Positions 21,381 to 33,117 of a stretch of DNA of 64,000 nt are shown piece by piece. The stretch is taken from NCBI GenBank assembly GCA_030762895.1, contig CM061062.1:97508874-97572873 (forward strand), read 5' to 3'. The stretch is from Sophora flavescens (Eukaryota > Streptophyta > Magnoliopsida > Fabales > Fabaceae). Position 1 is the stretch's first letter; each line of letters begins with the position of its first letter. Made by a program: the position numbers and the translations under genes. The notes under the pieces are model-generated. The model made no database searches and had not been told where the DNA came from. It worked only from the letters and a program-made list of their open reading frames with translations.

Positions 21381-24261
21381 ACTCTTCATTTCCACACTTC
21401 ATCACATTCCTCCATTTCTCACATTTACACTTTACTACATTTCTTCTTCTTCTTCTTCTTCTCTCTTACAAAGTTTACATTTTTATCAATCTTTTCTCTT
21501 AGAGTTCTTCATCAAAGTTGTTCATCTTGTTAAGGGTAATATAGTTCTTTTTCAAAGTTTCATCTTTTATTTCAAAGTTTTCTTCATATGTCCTTTATGT
21601 GCTTTTTTACTTCTAAAACCTCTAAAAAATGGTAGAAAACTCCTTTTGAGTTGAAACCACTTTCTATATTCTTGTATTTACTTATACTATCACATACTAA
21701 AAGGTTGTGTAAAACAAATTTTCCTAACCCCTTCTTCCTGAGGAGGCCGAAACCATGTATATGGTTTAGGTGAATCTTGTTTTAACGTTTACATGTATGA
21801 GTTTGTATTTGAGTTTCATTTCCAAAATGATCATGGAACAAGGCTCCCTTATGTTAATGGATGCTATGTCTAAGTGATTGGAAAGTTTAAAGATTTTTAC
21901 CCTATTTTTATTTCAAGACCAAAACCAATGAGTTTTAAGGCAATGGTGTTTAAGTTTTGTTTTACAAAATGATCATGGATTAAGACTCCTTGATATAGAT
22001 GGATGCTAAGTCCAAGAGATTGGAAAGTTTGAAGATTTCTAACCCCTATTTCTTGAAAAGGCCGAAACCTTAAATGGTTATGGCAAAGATGTTGAGTTTT
22101 GTTTTCCAAAGTGATCATGGACTAAAAAGCTCCTTATGTTAAAGGATGATGTGTCTAAGTGATTGGAAAGTTTAAAATATTTTCTTCCGTTATTTTCCTA
22201 TGATGGCCAAATGTAACATTTGACCTAGGATGTGTTATTTTATTTTGTTTTCCAAGATGATTATGGATTAAAGCTCCTTCATGTTAAAGGATGCTATGTC
22301 CAAAAGATTGGATGATTTAGAGATCTCTAACCTCACAAACTTGTTAAGGCCGAACCTAAAAGTTCATGGTCTAAGACATTTGATTTTTCTATTTTCCGAA
22401 ATGATCATGGTTTCAAGCTCCTTACTATGTATGGATGCTAACTTAAAGAGATTGGAAAGTTTAGAAATTCCTAGCCTATTTACCTATGCTTGACCGAAAC
22501 CCTAAGTCAAGTACTTAGTGAGATTTTTAATTCAACTTTGTTAAAAGTTTTTTGTTTATGAACTTCTAGCACTTAAGGATCATAAATCCAAGAGTCGCAT
22601 AAATTTCGGAAACCCCTAATCCTAGTTTGTTGTATGAACTGAACCTATACCTTGTGGTTAGTGTTCTCGAGTTGATTTTTTAACTCATGATTTTATGTTG
22701 GTAACCTTAGACTTCCATCGCCGGAGAAGCGAGGACGTTCGTGAACCTTCTTTTCAAATCCAAAACTCTTAACTCCGACGTGAGGTAAGAGGGGATTTCC
22801 TAAAGATATTCAATAACTGTATGCATGTGTATATGTGTTTAACTGGATATTTATATGTTGACTGAGCTTACTTGGTTATCTAATGTACTTGAATTGTTAT
22901 GCTATTATCTGATGTTGAACTGTGCTTGTTCTAATTGTTATAATGCATATCTGTGATGAACTGCTTTCAACTGTGATATTAGCATTGAACTGAGAATATA
23001 TACTACTGTTGATTGAAAGTTTTCTAAGCCAGACTTGTGTCTGTGCTTAACTGTTATAAGGATTAAAAACCTTAATAAGCTTTGAAGATGAAAGTATTGG
23101 TGTTCTTTTCCAAAAGCTCATTAACTTAAAGTACTTGTTTTAAATGTTGAAATGGTTTTGGTGAACTATTGTTATACAAGAGAAAGATCCTTTTCGAACT
23201 ATGTGTCTTCAAGTGAAAACTTTCAAGATTATTTGTCCATGTCCTATTGGGGATTTTCAAAGATAAAAGTATTTCAAAGATGCTTTATATAAGATTTTCA
23301 AAGAAAAGGTTTTCTCCTAAATGTTTTAGAAACTTTCCGATAGCCTGGATAGGTTATCGAGGATTCGGTTTTGAATTTGATTTTCACTGAACGAAAAATA
23401 AGTACTTAAGGAAGAGAATCTAGTACTCGAGACGTCACCTCTAGTATTCAGTTATATGCATATGATCTTGGATCAGTGTTAATTCGGGGCCATGAGTCCT
23501 ATTCATGATGTTCTGGACTGAGAGTCCAATTCTCGAAATCAAGGACAGTGCGTTCTGATTTCGTTGTTGTGGGCTATTATCCTTATCATGGTAAGTTCAA
23601 AACATGAATAAAAGCATAAGTGATTTATATGACCACAACCCTTGACTGCGGTATCGGTCTCGGGCGTTGTGATTGAGCATTCGGACTGTGTGTCCTATGT
23701 TTGAGTTTTCAAGTGATGGGGAAATGATGATTAAGTTGTTAGCTTTGAGCTGCGACAGCAAAAAAAATGAACACAAAGAAAACATTTTGAATAAAATATT
23801 TTCTCATGTGCATTTCCCTAGGCAGACGTGCTTTCTTACATATCAGATACAAGGTGGTATCTGGGAGTCAGTCCATGTGACCGGTTCAGAGGCACATGTG
23901 ACGTTGCTCGTCCTGAGACCTTAAATGCATGAGGGTATGGAGGCAACTGCCCCGTGTGCTAGAGATTGACCAACTCTAATTCTTCTCAAGTGGAAAACAA
24001 TGTTGATATCTCATGAGATTAAGTTAGAGCTTGATATTGAAGTGCCATGCATATTTTCAAAGATTGACTTTGCGGGTTTGAGACCCTTTGATATAACACT
24101 ATTATGTTATGTATATGCATGATTTAATAGCTTATATGATTATGTGATGTATGTATCATGTATATGGTTGCTGTGGGAAAAATCTTATGACGATATCTCA
24201 CTCTTGCACATCTGTATGTTCTGTTCTTTTCTTCTTGTATCGGGCATGCGTGTGCTTTTAG

Positions 24262-24750
24262 GTGGATCCGAACGTTCCCTTGGCACAGTCGAGCTCGAGG
24301 AGCGAAGTGTTTGATCATGCTGGGACGACAGGGAACTGGACTATACATGAGGGTGCGACGACCGCGACGTATCGAGGACCAGTCACGACTACCGAGACGA
24401 ATGCTAACGGAGTGCCCGTACGAAGGATTCATACCGCCGAGACGAGGACTTTGGCGCTTCCACCTCCATGGTACTACCTTCATACGCTACAAGTCACCGG
24501 TCTCCTTCATGAGCATTTTGATCCAGTTGAACCGCTTGCGGAGGATCCAGTGGAGGAGGATCCCGAGGAAGAACCTCTTGAGCTGATAGAGGTCGAGGAC
24601 GAGGACGAGGAGGAGCCAGAGTACTATCCGCAGGATCCCGGAGATGATGACGTCCCTATCAACGATGGCGGTGACGTTATCGATCCGGCATCTGATATCT
24701 CGTCTGGGGATAGTGTCTGTGGCCACTCTGCATGCAGGAGGCATTGGTAG
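24262..24750 (+). CDS. Acidic protein encoded inside LTR B
   Basis: A 162-residue open frame inside the LTR, far downstream of the LTR promoter. It begins GTG GAT CCG, where LTR C has ATG GAT CCC, so the start codon has probably been lost by A-to-G change. An AG acceptor-like TTTTAG directly precedes it. A core of about 75 residues (EVFDHAGTTGNWTIHEGATT, NANGVPVRR, then LPPPWYYLHTLQVTGLLHEH) is followed by a Glu/Asp-rich tail and a conserved end (GGDVIDPASDISSGDSVCGH). LTR C has the same protein text at 43768-44235 despite strong DNA divergence. I recognise no domain. It is not gag or pol. Confidence 0.6.
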   Translation: MDPNVPLAQSSSRSEVFDHAGTTGNWTIHEGATTATYRGPVTTTETNANGVPVRRIHTAETRTLALPPPWYYLHTLQVTGLLHEHFDPVEPLAEDPVEEDPEEEPLELIEVEDEDEEEPEYYPQDPGDDDVPINDGGDVIDPASDISSGDSVCGHSACRRHW

Positions 24751-24839
24751 ATCATTCATCGGCTTTTGGAGTTGTCCCGATAGTCCCTAGGCTTTTAGAG
24801 TCATCTTTTGAGTCTTGTACCCAGTTCACTACTAGAAAA

Positions 24840-25930
24840 ATGGATTTTTCGGACGGAAATGGTTCCGTCCGAAATTTCCCGAAAATTTCGGACGGATTTC
24901 GGACGGATTTCGTTAATTCTTATATTTTCCATGATCCGTCCGGAATCCGTCCGAAATCCGTCCGAAATTTCGGACGGATTTCGGACGGATTCGTTAATTC
25001 TTATATTATTCGTGATCCGTCCCAAATCCGTCCAAAATTTGGACGGTTTCGACGATTCATATATTTTCCTTGATCCGTCCGAAATCCGTCCGAAATTTTC
25101 GACGGATTTGACGGATCCCGTTAATTCATATATTTTCCATTTTCCGTCAAATCCGTCCAAATTTTGGACGGATTTTGACGGATTGCGTTAATTCATATAT
25201 TTTCCTTGATCCGTCCGAAATCCATCCGAAATTTTCGGACGGATTTGACGCAATTCGTTAATTCTTATATTTTCCTTGATCCGTCAAAATCCGTCCGAAA
25301 TTTTCGACGGATTTCGACGGATCCCGCTAATTCATATATTTTCCATTTTCCGTCAAAATCCGTCCGAAATTTTGGACGGATTTGGGCAGTTGCGTTAATT
25401 CATATATTTTCCTTGATCCGTCGAAATCCGTCCAAATTTTTGGACGGATTTGACGATCCCGTTAATTCATATATTTTCCATTTTCCGTCAAAATCCGTCC
25501 GAAAATTTGGACGGATTGCGTTAATTCATATATTTTCCTTGATCCGTCCAAAATCCGTCCGAAATTTTGGACGGATTTGACGGATTCTGTTAATTCATAT
25601 ATTTTCCATTTTCCGTCAAAATCCGTCCGAAATTTTGGACGGATTTGACGGATTGCGTTAATTCATATATTTTCCTTGATCCGTCAAATCCGTCCGAAAT
25701 TTTCGGACGGATTTGACATTCTCGTTAATTCATATATTTTCCTTGATCGGTCAAAATCCGTCCGAAATTTTCGGACGGTTTCTGACGGATTGCGTTAATT
25801 CATATATTTTCCTTGATCCGTCAAAATCCGTCCAAATTTTGGACGGTTTGACGGATTCTGTTAATTCATATATTTTCCATTATCAGTCGAAATCCGTCAA
25901 AAATTTTCGAGACGGTTTGACAGATCCGTT
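24840..25930. repeat. CACTA-5 left subterminal array
   Basis: About fourteen units of some 70-90 bp, each an inverted pair AAATCCGTCCGAAAT / ATTTCGGACGGATTT separated by the spacer CGTTAATTCATATATTTTCC. Chance ORFs rich in the text RPKSVRN cross it. Confidence 0.9.
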
Positions 25931-25931
25931 A

Positions 25932-27725
25932 ACTGGGCCAATTTGTAGTTCTTTGATCCTAATGGACTTGTTTGATCCTAATAGAGCCCAAATCGACTTT
26001 TTAGGTCATATACGACCTAACTGGGTCAATTTGTACTTCTTTGATCCTAATGGAGCCCAATTCGACTTGTTAGGACCTAATTGGGCCAATTGCCCCGATC
26101 GGCCCAATTGAACTTCTATGGTCCTAATGAAGCCTAAATGGACTTGTTTGATCCTAATAGAGCCCAAATCGACTTTTTAGGTCATATACGACCTAACTGG
26201 GTCAATTTGTACTTCTTTGATCCTAATGAAGCCCAAATGGACTGGTTTGATCCTAATAGAGCCCAATTCGACTTGTTAGGACCTAATTGGGCCAATTGCC
26301 CCGATCGGCCCAATTGAACTTCTATGGTCCTAATGAAGCCTAAATGGACTTGTTTGATCCTAATAGAGCCCAAATCGACTTTTTAGGTCATATACGACCT
26401 AACTGGGCCAATTTGTACTTCTTTGATCCTAATCGAGCCCAAATGGACTGGTTTGATCCTAATAGAGCCCAATTCGACTTGTTAGGACCTAATTGGGCCA
26501 ATTGCCCCGATCGGCCCAATTGAACTTCTATGGTCCTAATGACGCCTAAATGGACTTGTTTGATCCTAATAGAGCCCAAATCGACTTTTTAGGTCATATA
26601 CGAACTAACTGGGCCAATTTGTACTTCTTTGATCCTAATGGAGCCCAAATGGACTGGTTTGATCCTAATAGAGCCCAATTCGACTTGTTAGGACCTAATT
26701 GGGCCAATTGCCCCGATCGGCCCAATTGAACTTCTATGGTCCTAATGAAGCCTAAATGGACTTGTTTGATCCTAATAGAGCCCAAATCGACTTTTTAGGT
26801 CATATACGACCTAACTGGGCCAATTTGTAGTTCTTTGATCCTAATGGAGCCCAAATGGACTGGTTTGATCCTAATAGAGCCCAATTCGACTTGTTAGGAC
26901 CTAATTGGGCCAATTGCCCCGATCGGCCCAATTGAACTTCTATGGTCCTAATGAAGCCTAAATGGACTTGTTTGATCCTAATAGAGCCCAAATCGACTTT
27001 CTAGGTCATATACGACCTAACTGGGCCAATTTGTACTTCTTTGACCCTAATGGAGCCCAAATGGACTGGTTTGATCCTAATAGAGCCCAATTTGACTTGT
27101 TAGGACCTAATTGGGCCAATTGCCCCTATCGGCCCAATTGAACTTCTATGGTCCTAATGAAGCCTAAATGGACTTGTTTTATCCTAATAGAGCCCAAATC
27201 GACTTTTTAGGTCATATACNACCTAATCGGGCCAATTTGTACTTCTTTGACCCTAATGGAGCCCTAATGGACTGGTTTGATCCTAATAGAGCCCAATTTG
27301 ACTTGTTAGGACCTAATTGGGCCAATTGCCCCGATCGGCCCAATTGAACTTCTATGGTCCTAATGAAGCCTAAATGGACTTGTTTGATCCTAATAGAGCC
27401 CAAATCGACTTTTTAGGTCATATACGACCTAACTGGGCCAATTTGTACTTCTTTGACCCTAATGGAGCCCAAATGGACTGGTTTGATCCTAATAGAGCCC
27501 AATTTGACTTGTTAGGACCTAATTGGGCCAATTGCCCCGATCGGCCCAATTGAACTTCTATGGTCCTAATGAAGCCTAAATGGACTTGTTTGATCCTAAT
27601 AGAGCCCAAATCGACTTTTTAGGTCATATACGACCTAATTAGGCCAATTTGTACTTCTTTGATCCTAATGGAGCCCAAATGGACTGGTTTGATCCTAATA
27701 GAGCCCAATTTGACTTTTTAGGTCA
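25932..27725. repeat. 206-bp satellite array with dimeric unit
   Basis: Landmark GTCATATACGAC occurs at 26005, 26181, 26387, 26593, 26799, 27005, 27211, 27417 and 27623: one 176-bp unit (a 30-bp deletion) and then seven exact 206-bp spacings. Each unit is two related halves of about 90 and 116 bp, both starting GGGCCAATT and both containing TTTGATCCTAATAGAGCCCA. Position 27220 is an ambiguous base N. The 63-residue ORFs on the minus strand, one per unit, are a by-product of the period. Confidence 0.93.
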
Positions 27726-29130
27726 ACTATTAATCTTTATGTTTATTTTGTTATGTGGTTTAGTTTGAGTAATTAAATTACTCTCTTCAAATTATTTTAT
27801 TGGGTGCATTAGCACCGACTTATTTCAAGAAATGCACGCTTACTTGACAATAATTTGTTATTGTCACTATTATTACCATACAGAAAAATATTTTAAATAA
27901 TATGACTAAGAGAAAAACATTTTCATATTTTCATCCTATTTAATTTTAGAGTTGAAAATAAACTGATTTGACATTAATCGGAGATTAAATTTTGGACCGA
28001 GTATTTTCTTAGTTGATCAGTTCAACTATTAATCTTTACTCTAATTTGAATTTTGAAATCATATATTTATCAACCTTTATTTTTAGATTCCAAAAAGTAA
28101 AAGCATATTTATTTTAAGCTTAATATTTATCACTCATTTTATACCAATTACTAAATAATTGGTTTAAAAACTCAACTTTCTCCTTTTCTCTCTCTCTTTC
28201 TCGACGCCTCTCCCTCTTTTTCTCTTTTCTTCTCTGCTTCTTCTTCTTTCTTTCTTTCTTCTTCTTTCTCTTTTCTTCTTCCTTCTCCCCAACTTCACCT
28301 TCTTCCTCCTTCCTCTCACCATAGCAATGCCACCGGAAGCTAACCGGAGCCGCGCGACCACCACGTTCGGTTTGAGCTCGGCCCCGTACCTCAGTCCCAC
28401 ACTCGCGTCCCTGCTCGGGCGAACGCGCCATCTCCGTCGCACGAAGGCCACTCCGTCGCGGTGGGCCACGTCGCCGTCGTGGTAGAGCCCTTGCTCGCTG
28501 TCAATGGTGGTTCAACCACCATTCTCTCCTTCTTCTTCCTTGTCTTTGTTCGCGCAAACCAGCGTTCAAAGCCGCTCGCCGGAGCTGTTGTGATGCCGTC
28601 ACCACTGTACCCCAAGACAGCCACCGTGTCCTTCTCCTTCTTCCACCTTGGGTGAGTTGTTTTCCCTATGTTTCACTCTTTCTTTCATTTTCCCCAAATT
28701 GATTTGAAACCCTAACCCTAGCGTTTTTAATTCACTTCCAATCTTGAAATTAAAGCTTGTTTTATGAAATTGGGACTGTAAATTAGTGTTTCTCTAAACC
28801 CATTTCATTATTCTTTAGTTAAAATGAGTTTTCCCCAAATTGTATTTAGGAGCCCTAAACCCCAATTTGATTTGATTTGAATTTGGGTATGTAAATTTAT
28901 GATTTTAACCCTATAACTTTTCCCCAAATTTGATTTGATTTGAATTTGGGTATGTAAATTTATGGATTTGGATAATAGATTTCATTTGGAACACCTGTAA
29001 TTTCAATGATATATTTTTTTTACCCCACCTCTTATAAATTAAAATTTCCAAATAAGAAAATTTATTAAAGGCTTAGGTTCCCCTTAATCTGATAGCAATT
29101 GATAAAATTTATATATTGTTTTATGGTTAG
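27726..29130 (+). other. Captured non-repeat DNA left of the WAT1 exons in CACTA-5
   Basis: It contains a long C/T-rich tract (28160-28320), typical of a plant 5' leader, followed by a GC-rich stretch (28325-28660) that reads like a first exon ending at CTTGGGTGAGTT, a possible splice donor. I do not recognise the protein. A tandem duplication of about 60 bp (AATTTGGGTATGTAAATTTA) occurs at 28880-28970. It may be the 5' part of the same captured gene or of a second gene. Confidence 0.4.
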
Positions 29131-30093
29131 ACAAGAGTATTTGAGAATCAAGAGCAAGGCCGGGGTAGCGAAGGTGTTAGGGACAGTTCTAAGTGTGGGT
29201 GGAGCACTGCTTTTATCATTTTACCATGGAAAACCCACTGGTCTAAAAGAATAAAGTATTCACTTGGAGATATGCAGACAAAATGGAAAGATCAAGCTCC
29301 CCCGTTAGTGGAGCAAGCTTGTTTCTAGGTCCTTTAGCCTTAATTGGCAGTGCTCTTGTTTGGTCAGTATGGTTCATAATTCAAGTAAGCATATTCATCA
29401 TAACTAATCTTAATTACTATATATTGATTTCTCCACTGTTCTGGCTTTTATATCTCCAAAGGGTTTGTGAAATTAAATGTATGCTTGCTTAATTTGTTTT
29501 GGCGTTTCAGGCAGACATAAGCAAGAGCTATCCAGCTCCTTATACAAGCAGCTTCTACATGTGCTTCATGGCAAGCATTCAGTGCGTGGCCATTGCCTTG
29601 TGTCGTGAACACAAGCTCTCTGATTGGTCTCTCCACAATCATATGAAACTTATCTCTGCACTCTATGCGGTATATACTATATGTTTCTTCAATTGCATCA
29701 ACCTTTTTAATCGTTGGATTAATCTAACAGAATTAAGTAATTGATTTTGTTATGCTTATGCACAAAATATATAATTTGATTTCCTTTGTAGTGGGGATAA
29801 TTGTACTGGTAATGTTGTTTTCAGGGACTTGTTTGTACTGGGCTAGCATATGGCCTCCTTTCCTGCACATGGGTTTGTTTTTAATACCATATTTTGATTT
29901 TTGGTTCAGTGCTATAGGGTCTTCCGTGATAGTTGTGGGGTTGTATTCTGTTTTGTGGGGAAAGAGCAAAGAGATGAATGAGAATGATCACGCTATTCAA
30001 GAGACAGTCACGGGAGTAATCAAGGACAAGGATAACGAGATGAATGACCTGGAATTGCAGTCCTATATTCCTTCCAATTGTATTGGTAATTAA
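29131..30093 (+). pseudogene. Captured WAT1-related (nodulin MtN21/EamA) transporter, three exons
   Basis: Exons at about 29131-29384, 29511-29669 and 29825-30093, with GTAAGC, GTATAT donors and TTTCAG, TTTTCAG acceptors. The protein text is the C-terminal half of a WAT1/UMAMIT membrane transporter: AKVLGTVLSVGGALLLSFYH, then SLFLGPLALIGSALVWSVWF, then ISKSYPAPYTSSFYMCFMAS, then CTGLAYGLLSCTW, then IGSSVIVVGLYSVLWGKSKE and an LELQSYIPSN end. These are the later transmembrane helices of the EamA domain. It is broken by a stop after GKPTGLKE and a one-base insertion near 29265 in exon 1, and by a deletion of about 30 codons with a frame change in the last exon. Introns are kept, so genomic DNA was captured. 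Confidence 0.88.
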
Positions 30094-31985
30094 CCATCAT
30101 GCTCCTATTTAAAGGGAAAGAAGGAAGTGGCAGGTACAGGAGAGGGTTCGATGCGAGCGGATGAAATGCATGTAGTTTTGTTTATTCTTTGATACTTACG
30201 AGCACAACTGACCTAAAAAGGTAGCGAGAGGATATACTTTCCCTTTACCAAGTAATATGAGATCCTTGAAGACACTTTGTGAGTTCAATGACTTGACCAC
30301 TTTCGCTTTCACTTAAAGTATTTTTTAATTAACCTATATTTTACTTGGACACCATATGCGGATCTTGAGAAAATGCTTGATTATAGGAAAGATCCCAGGT
30401 GGCGAGAATATATTGGGACAACGGAAAAACTGAAAATCTTGTAAGTAGTTCGACAAGTGACTATCAGTAGTTTCAAAAACTTGATATATTACTTTTGAGG
30501 ATCATGTTTCACTTGAGAAGATCTCATTAGAAATAGTTTGTAGAATAGAAAACTTATCTACCAAGGGGGGTGTTACAATATGCATGTGTGTGTGATTTAT
30601 CTATATGATTAAACTATTGAGACTGGTTGAGGCATGATATACGTCATAGCTTATGTTTTGGAAAACTATTTTACTGAAAACATATGAACACAAAAGTGAT
30701 TTTTAGCTTAAAATTAAATCTTGTTTTATGAAATTGGGAATGTGAATTAGTGTTTCCGTTCTTAACAGAGGCGGCAAGTCTTGGAGATTGTTGTCTGGTA
30801 TGTGTTTCTCTGTTATGTGCAGTGTACATTCAAGGCCATGTTTTTACTCACGATATGTTTTGTACTATTTGAAGATTCATTATCATTGGATAATGTTTGT
30901 TATATTCAGTGCAACTTACCTGTTTCAACCTTTTCTCTCTTATTCACCGAATCTTCTGTTCTTTAATCTTTATCAAATTTAAAGATTCCAATATTGATTG
31001 TTTGTGTGTCGTTTGTTTTGTGTGTGTAGTGGAAATAATGTTGGTTCTTTTGGCTATCCTAATACACTTGTGCATTGCAGATTTTTTGTTTAGCCTCAAC
31101 ATTTGACTATCCTTTGAACTAAAGTGTAGTGTATGCTTAGGCCTAGGAATTATGAACGGACATGAGTTAGATAAAGATTCAAACAATTTGAGGGTTTGCT
31201 AGCAATAAAGATCCAAACAATTTGAGGGTTTGCTGGAAAAATCTCTTGATAATTTTTATTATTTGTACTTTCTGCTAGTCGCATCAATTTAAATGCCAAT
31301 AATTAATAAATAGCCTTCTAATTATGCTTTTTGGCTGTTAACAATCTTGTGCAGATAAAATATGTCCTAAGCATTTAGCACTTTTTAATTGATAAACAAT
31401 TAGATTGCACTTTCCAACTATTGGAAGTACCATCGATCTTACTGATCTCGTAGCATGTATATTTGCTCGAGGCGGCTATACTAAACAGTATAGATCACAT
31501 GGGCTTCTTTCTCGGCTCAGTTCTTTTGGGGTTCTAGAGTACAGTTGAACACATGTGTGCACTTATTTCTGTTTGTTAATTAATTGACTTGCGTGGTTGA
31601 TGGAAATGTTCATTCGTTTACTTGAATTGTTGGATATAAATCTTTCGGTGTATCGTGGGGCATCTCCATTGATGCAGGTCATTCTACTTCTAAAGGAAAA
31701 ATGTCAACAAATTTGGAGAGGCTGGATTCTCGATTCCTCAACTTTTTGGTTCATTACATGACTTTCACAGTTCACAATGGTTTGATCTTCTGATAGTTTT
31801 TAAGTCATGACTTTTGGATTGCATGCAGCAATTGGTATTTGATTTTTAGAAGTTGTATGGTACCAAGACTGTATTTTGTAACAATAGTCAAATTTGATTT
31901 TGTGATTGAATGTGAAACTGCAAATGTTAGTGATCGGTGCCATATAATTCGCATAGATAGTGAAACTGTAATGTAAGTGAAGTGA
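30094..31985 (+). other. Captured flanking DNA right of the WAT1 exons
   Basis: WAT1 3' untranslated and downstream sequence at first. A stretch at 30709-30765 repeats 28741-28800 (TTGTTTTATGAAATTGGGA). A 33-bp direct duplication lies at 31185-31240. A possible terminal exon at about 31678-31795 follows GATGCAG and reads SKGKMSTNLERLDSRFLNFL to a stop; I do not recognise it. Confidence 0.4.
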
Positions 31986-31987
31986 TC

Positions 31988-32210
31988 TGTCACGCGCCGT
32001 GATGGGCATCACGGCCTGGCGTGACGACTTCGCCTTGAATGTTGTTTCATTAAATGGTCTGTCACGGCCGTGATGGGTATCACGGCCTGGCGCGTGATGG
32101 GTATCACGCCTGGCCGTGACGGATTCTCGCCTAGAAGGGTCTGGCGCTCGGTTGACATGTCACGGCCGTGATGGGCATCACGGCCTGGCCGTGATGATTC
32201 TCGACTTTTC
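31988..32210. promoter_or_regulatory. TCACGGCC palindrome block in CACTA-5
   Basis: Six or more copies of the type GTCACGGCCGTGATGGGCAT and ATCACGGCCTGGCCGTGATG within 220 bp, just inside the right subterminal array. Same word as at 3738, 18204, 57590 and 62697. Confidence 0.45.
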
Positions 32211-32211
32211 A

Positions 32212-32795
32212 TTCTTCCGTGGGAAATCCGTCCCAAAATCCGTCCGAAAATAAAATTAAATCAGTCCAAAAAATAACCATCTAAATCACAGCATTCCGTC
32301 CCAAATCCGTCCGAAAACATATATATATCAGTCAGAAATCCGTCCTAAAAATAACCAACAAAATCACAGCATCCGTCCGAAAATAAAAAAATTTCGTCCG
32401 AAATCCGTCCGAAAAATAACCAACAAAATCACAGAATCCGTCCGAAATCCGTCCGAAAATAAAAATTCCGTCCGAAATCCGTCCGAAAAATAACCAACAA
32501 AATCACAGAATCCGTCCGAAATCCGTCCGAAAACATAAATAAATCCGTCCGAAATCCGTCCGAAAAATAACCACAGTCCGGATTTCCACGTTGTCCGAAA
32601 TCCGTCCGAAATCCGTCCGTAAATATTTTCGGACGGAATTTGGGACGGATTTTCTAATTTCCCACGGGGCTTTTTCGGACGGATGCCATTCCGTCCGAAA
32701 TCCGTCCGAAATGAATTTTCCGTCCGAAATCCGTCCGAATTCCGTCCGAATTCCGTCCGAAATCCGTCCGAAAATCCGTCCGAAAAAGATGGATT
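32212..32795. repeat. CACTA-5 right subterminal array
   Basis: Repeats of AATCCGTCCGAAATCCGTCC with the spacer AATAACCAACAAAATCACAG, then GGACGG words, running to the right terminus. Confidence 0.9.
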
Positions 32796-33117
32796 TCTAG
32801 TAGTGGTTCCCTATCCCAGGTTTGATTTTACCCATTTCTTCAGTAGCTGCTTTAGTGTATGTTGGCCAGTTCGACAAGGCCTGTTTTGTAATCAAACCTA
32901 AGATCCCAAATGGGACAGTCATATTTATATGTATGATGTTTATTTTCATGTTTTGAGTGTTCATCACCTTTTCTTAACTTCTTTTAACAAAAAAAAAGAG
33001 TACCCTTTTTCAGTAACCCTATATAAAAGGTTATTTTTTCCGAAAGCGACCTGCGTTTTAAATAAGTTTCTTTTTCGCAACGGGTAACCATGTGATACCG
33101 GGTTTTAGGGTGTCACA

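Larger units (their letters stand above)
24827..32805. mobile_element. CACTA-5: 8-kb CACTA carrying a satellite array and a captured transporter gene
   Basis: Ends are CACTACTAGAAA and TTTCTAGTAGTG, with target duplication GTT (24824-24826, 32806-32808). It contains long subterminal arrays of TCCGTCCGAAAT words, a 206-bp satellite, intron-bearing WAT1 transporter fragments, and a TCACGGCC block near the right end. I find no transposase, so it is non-autonomous and of the gene-capturing (Pack-CACTA) kind. The size is large for a non-autonomous element because of the satellite and captured DNA. Confidence 0.92.
20779..33117 (+). mobile_element. Solo LTR B: long gypsy-type LTR, split by CACTA-5
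   Basis: It starts TGTAACACCC and ends GGGTGTCACA, with an imperfect target duplication CAGCC/TAGCC (20774-20778, 33118-33122). No internal region is present, so it is a solo LTR. Without CACTA-5 it is about 4.36 kb, close to LTR C (4352 bp). Internal order: U3 of about 600 bp, TATA box, C/T-rich leader, imperfect repeats of about 120 bp round GATCATGGAC (21640-22480), AGGTAAGAGG near 22785, CGAGACGTCACCTCTAG near 23429, acidic ORF (24262-24750), and the tail after CACTA-5 (32809-33117). It is inserted in the LINE ORF. Confidence 0.88.

Noticed and set aside
24840..25930. CRISPR-like regular repeats
   Set aside because: Plant nuclear DNA, inverted pairs rather than direct repeats with unique spacers, bounded by CACTA termini.
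24732..26111. ORFs rich in RPKSVRN or NSYIF text
   Set aside because: Translations of the TCCGTCCGAAAT subterminal array of CACTA-5.
25932..27725. Series of near-identical 63-residue minus-strand ORFs (MGSIRIKQVHLG...)
   Set aside because: One per 206-bp satellite unit; the regular period with few stops explains them. No start context, and no protein-like conservation beyond DNA identity.
28120..28469. Lys/Arg/Glu-rich minus-strand ORFs
   Set aside because: Complement of a C/T-rich leader tract; low complexity, not a gene.
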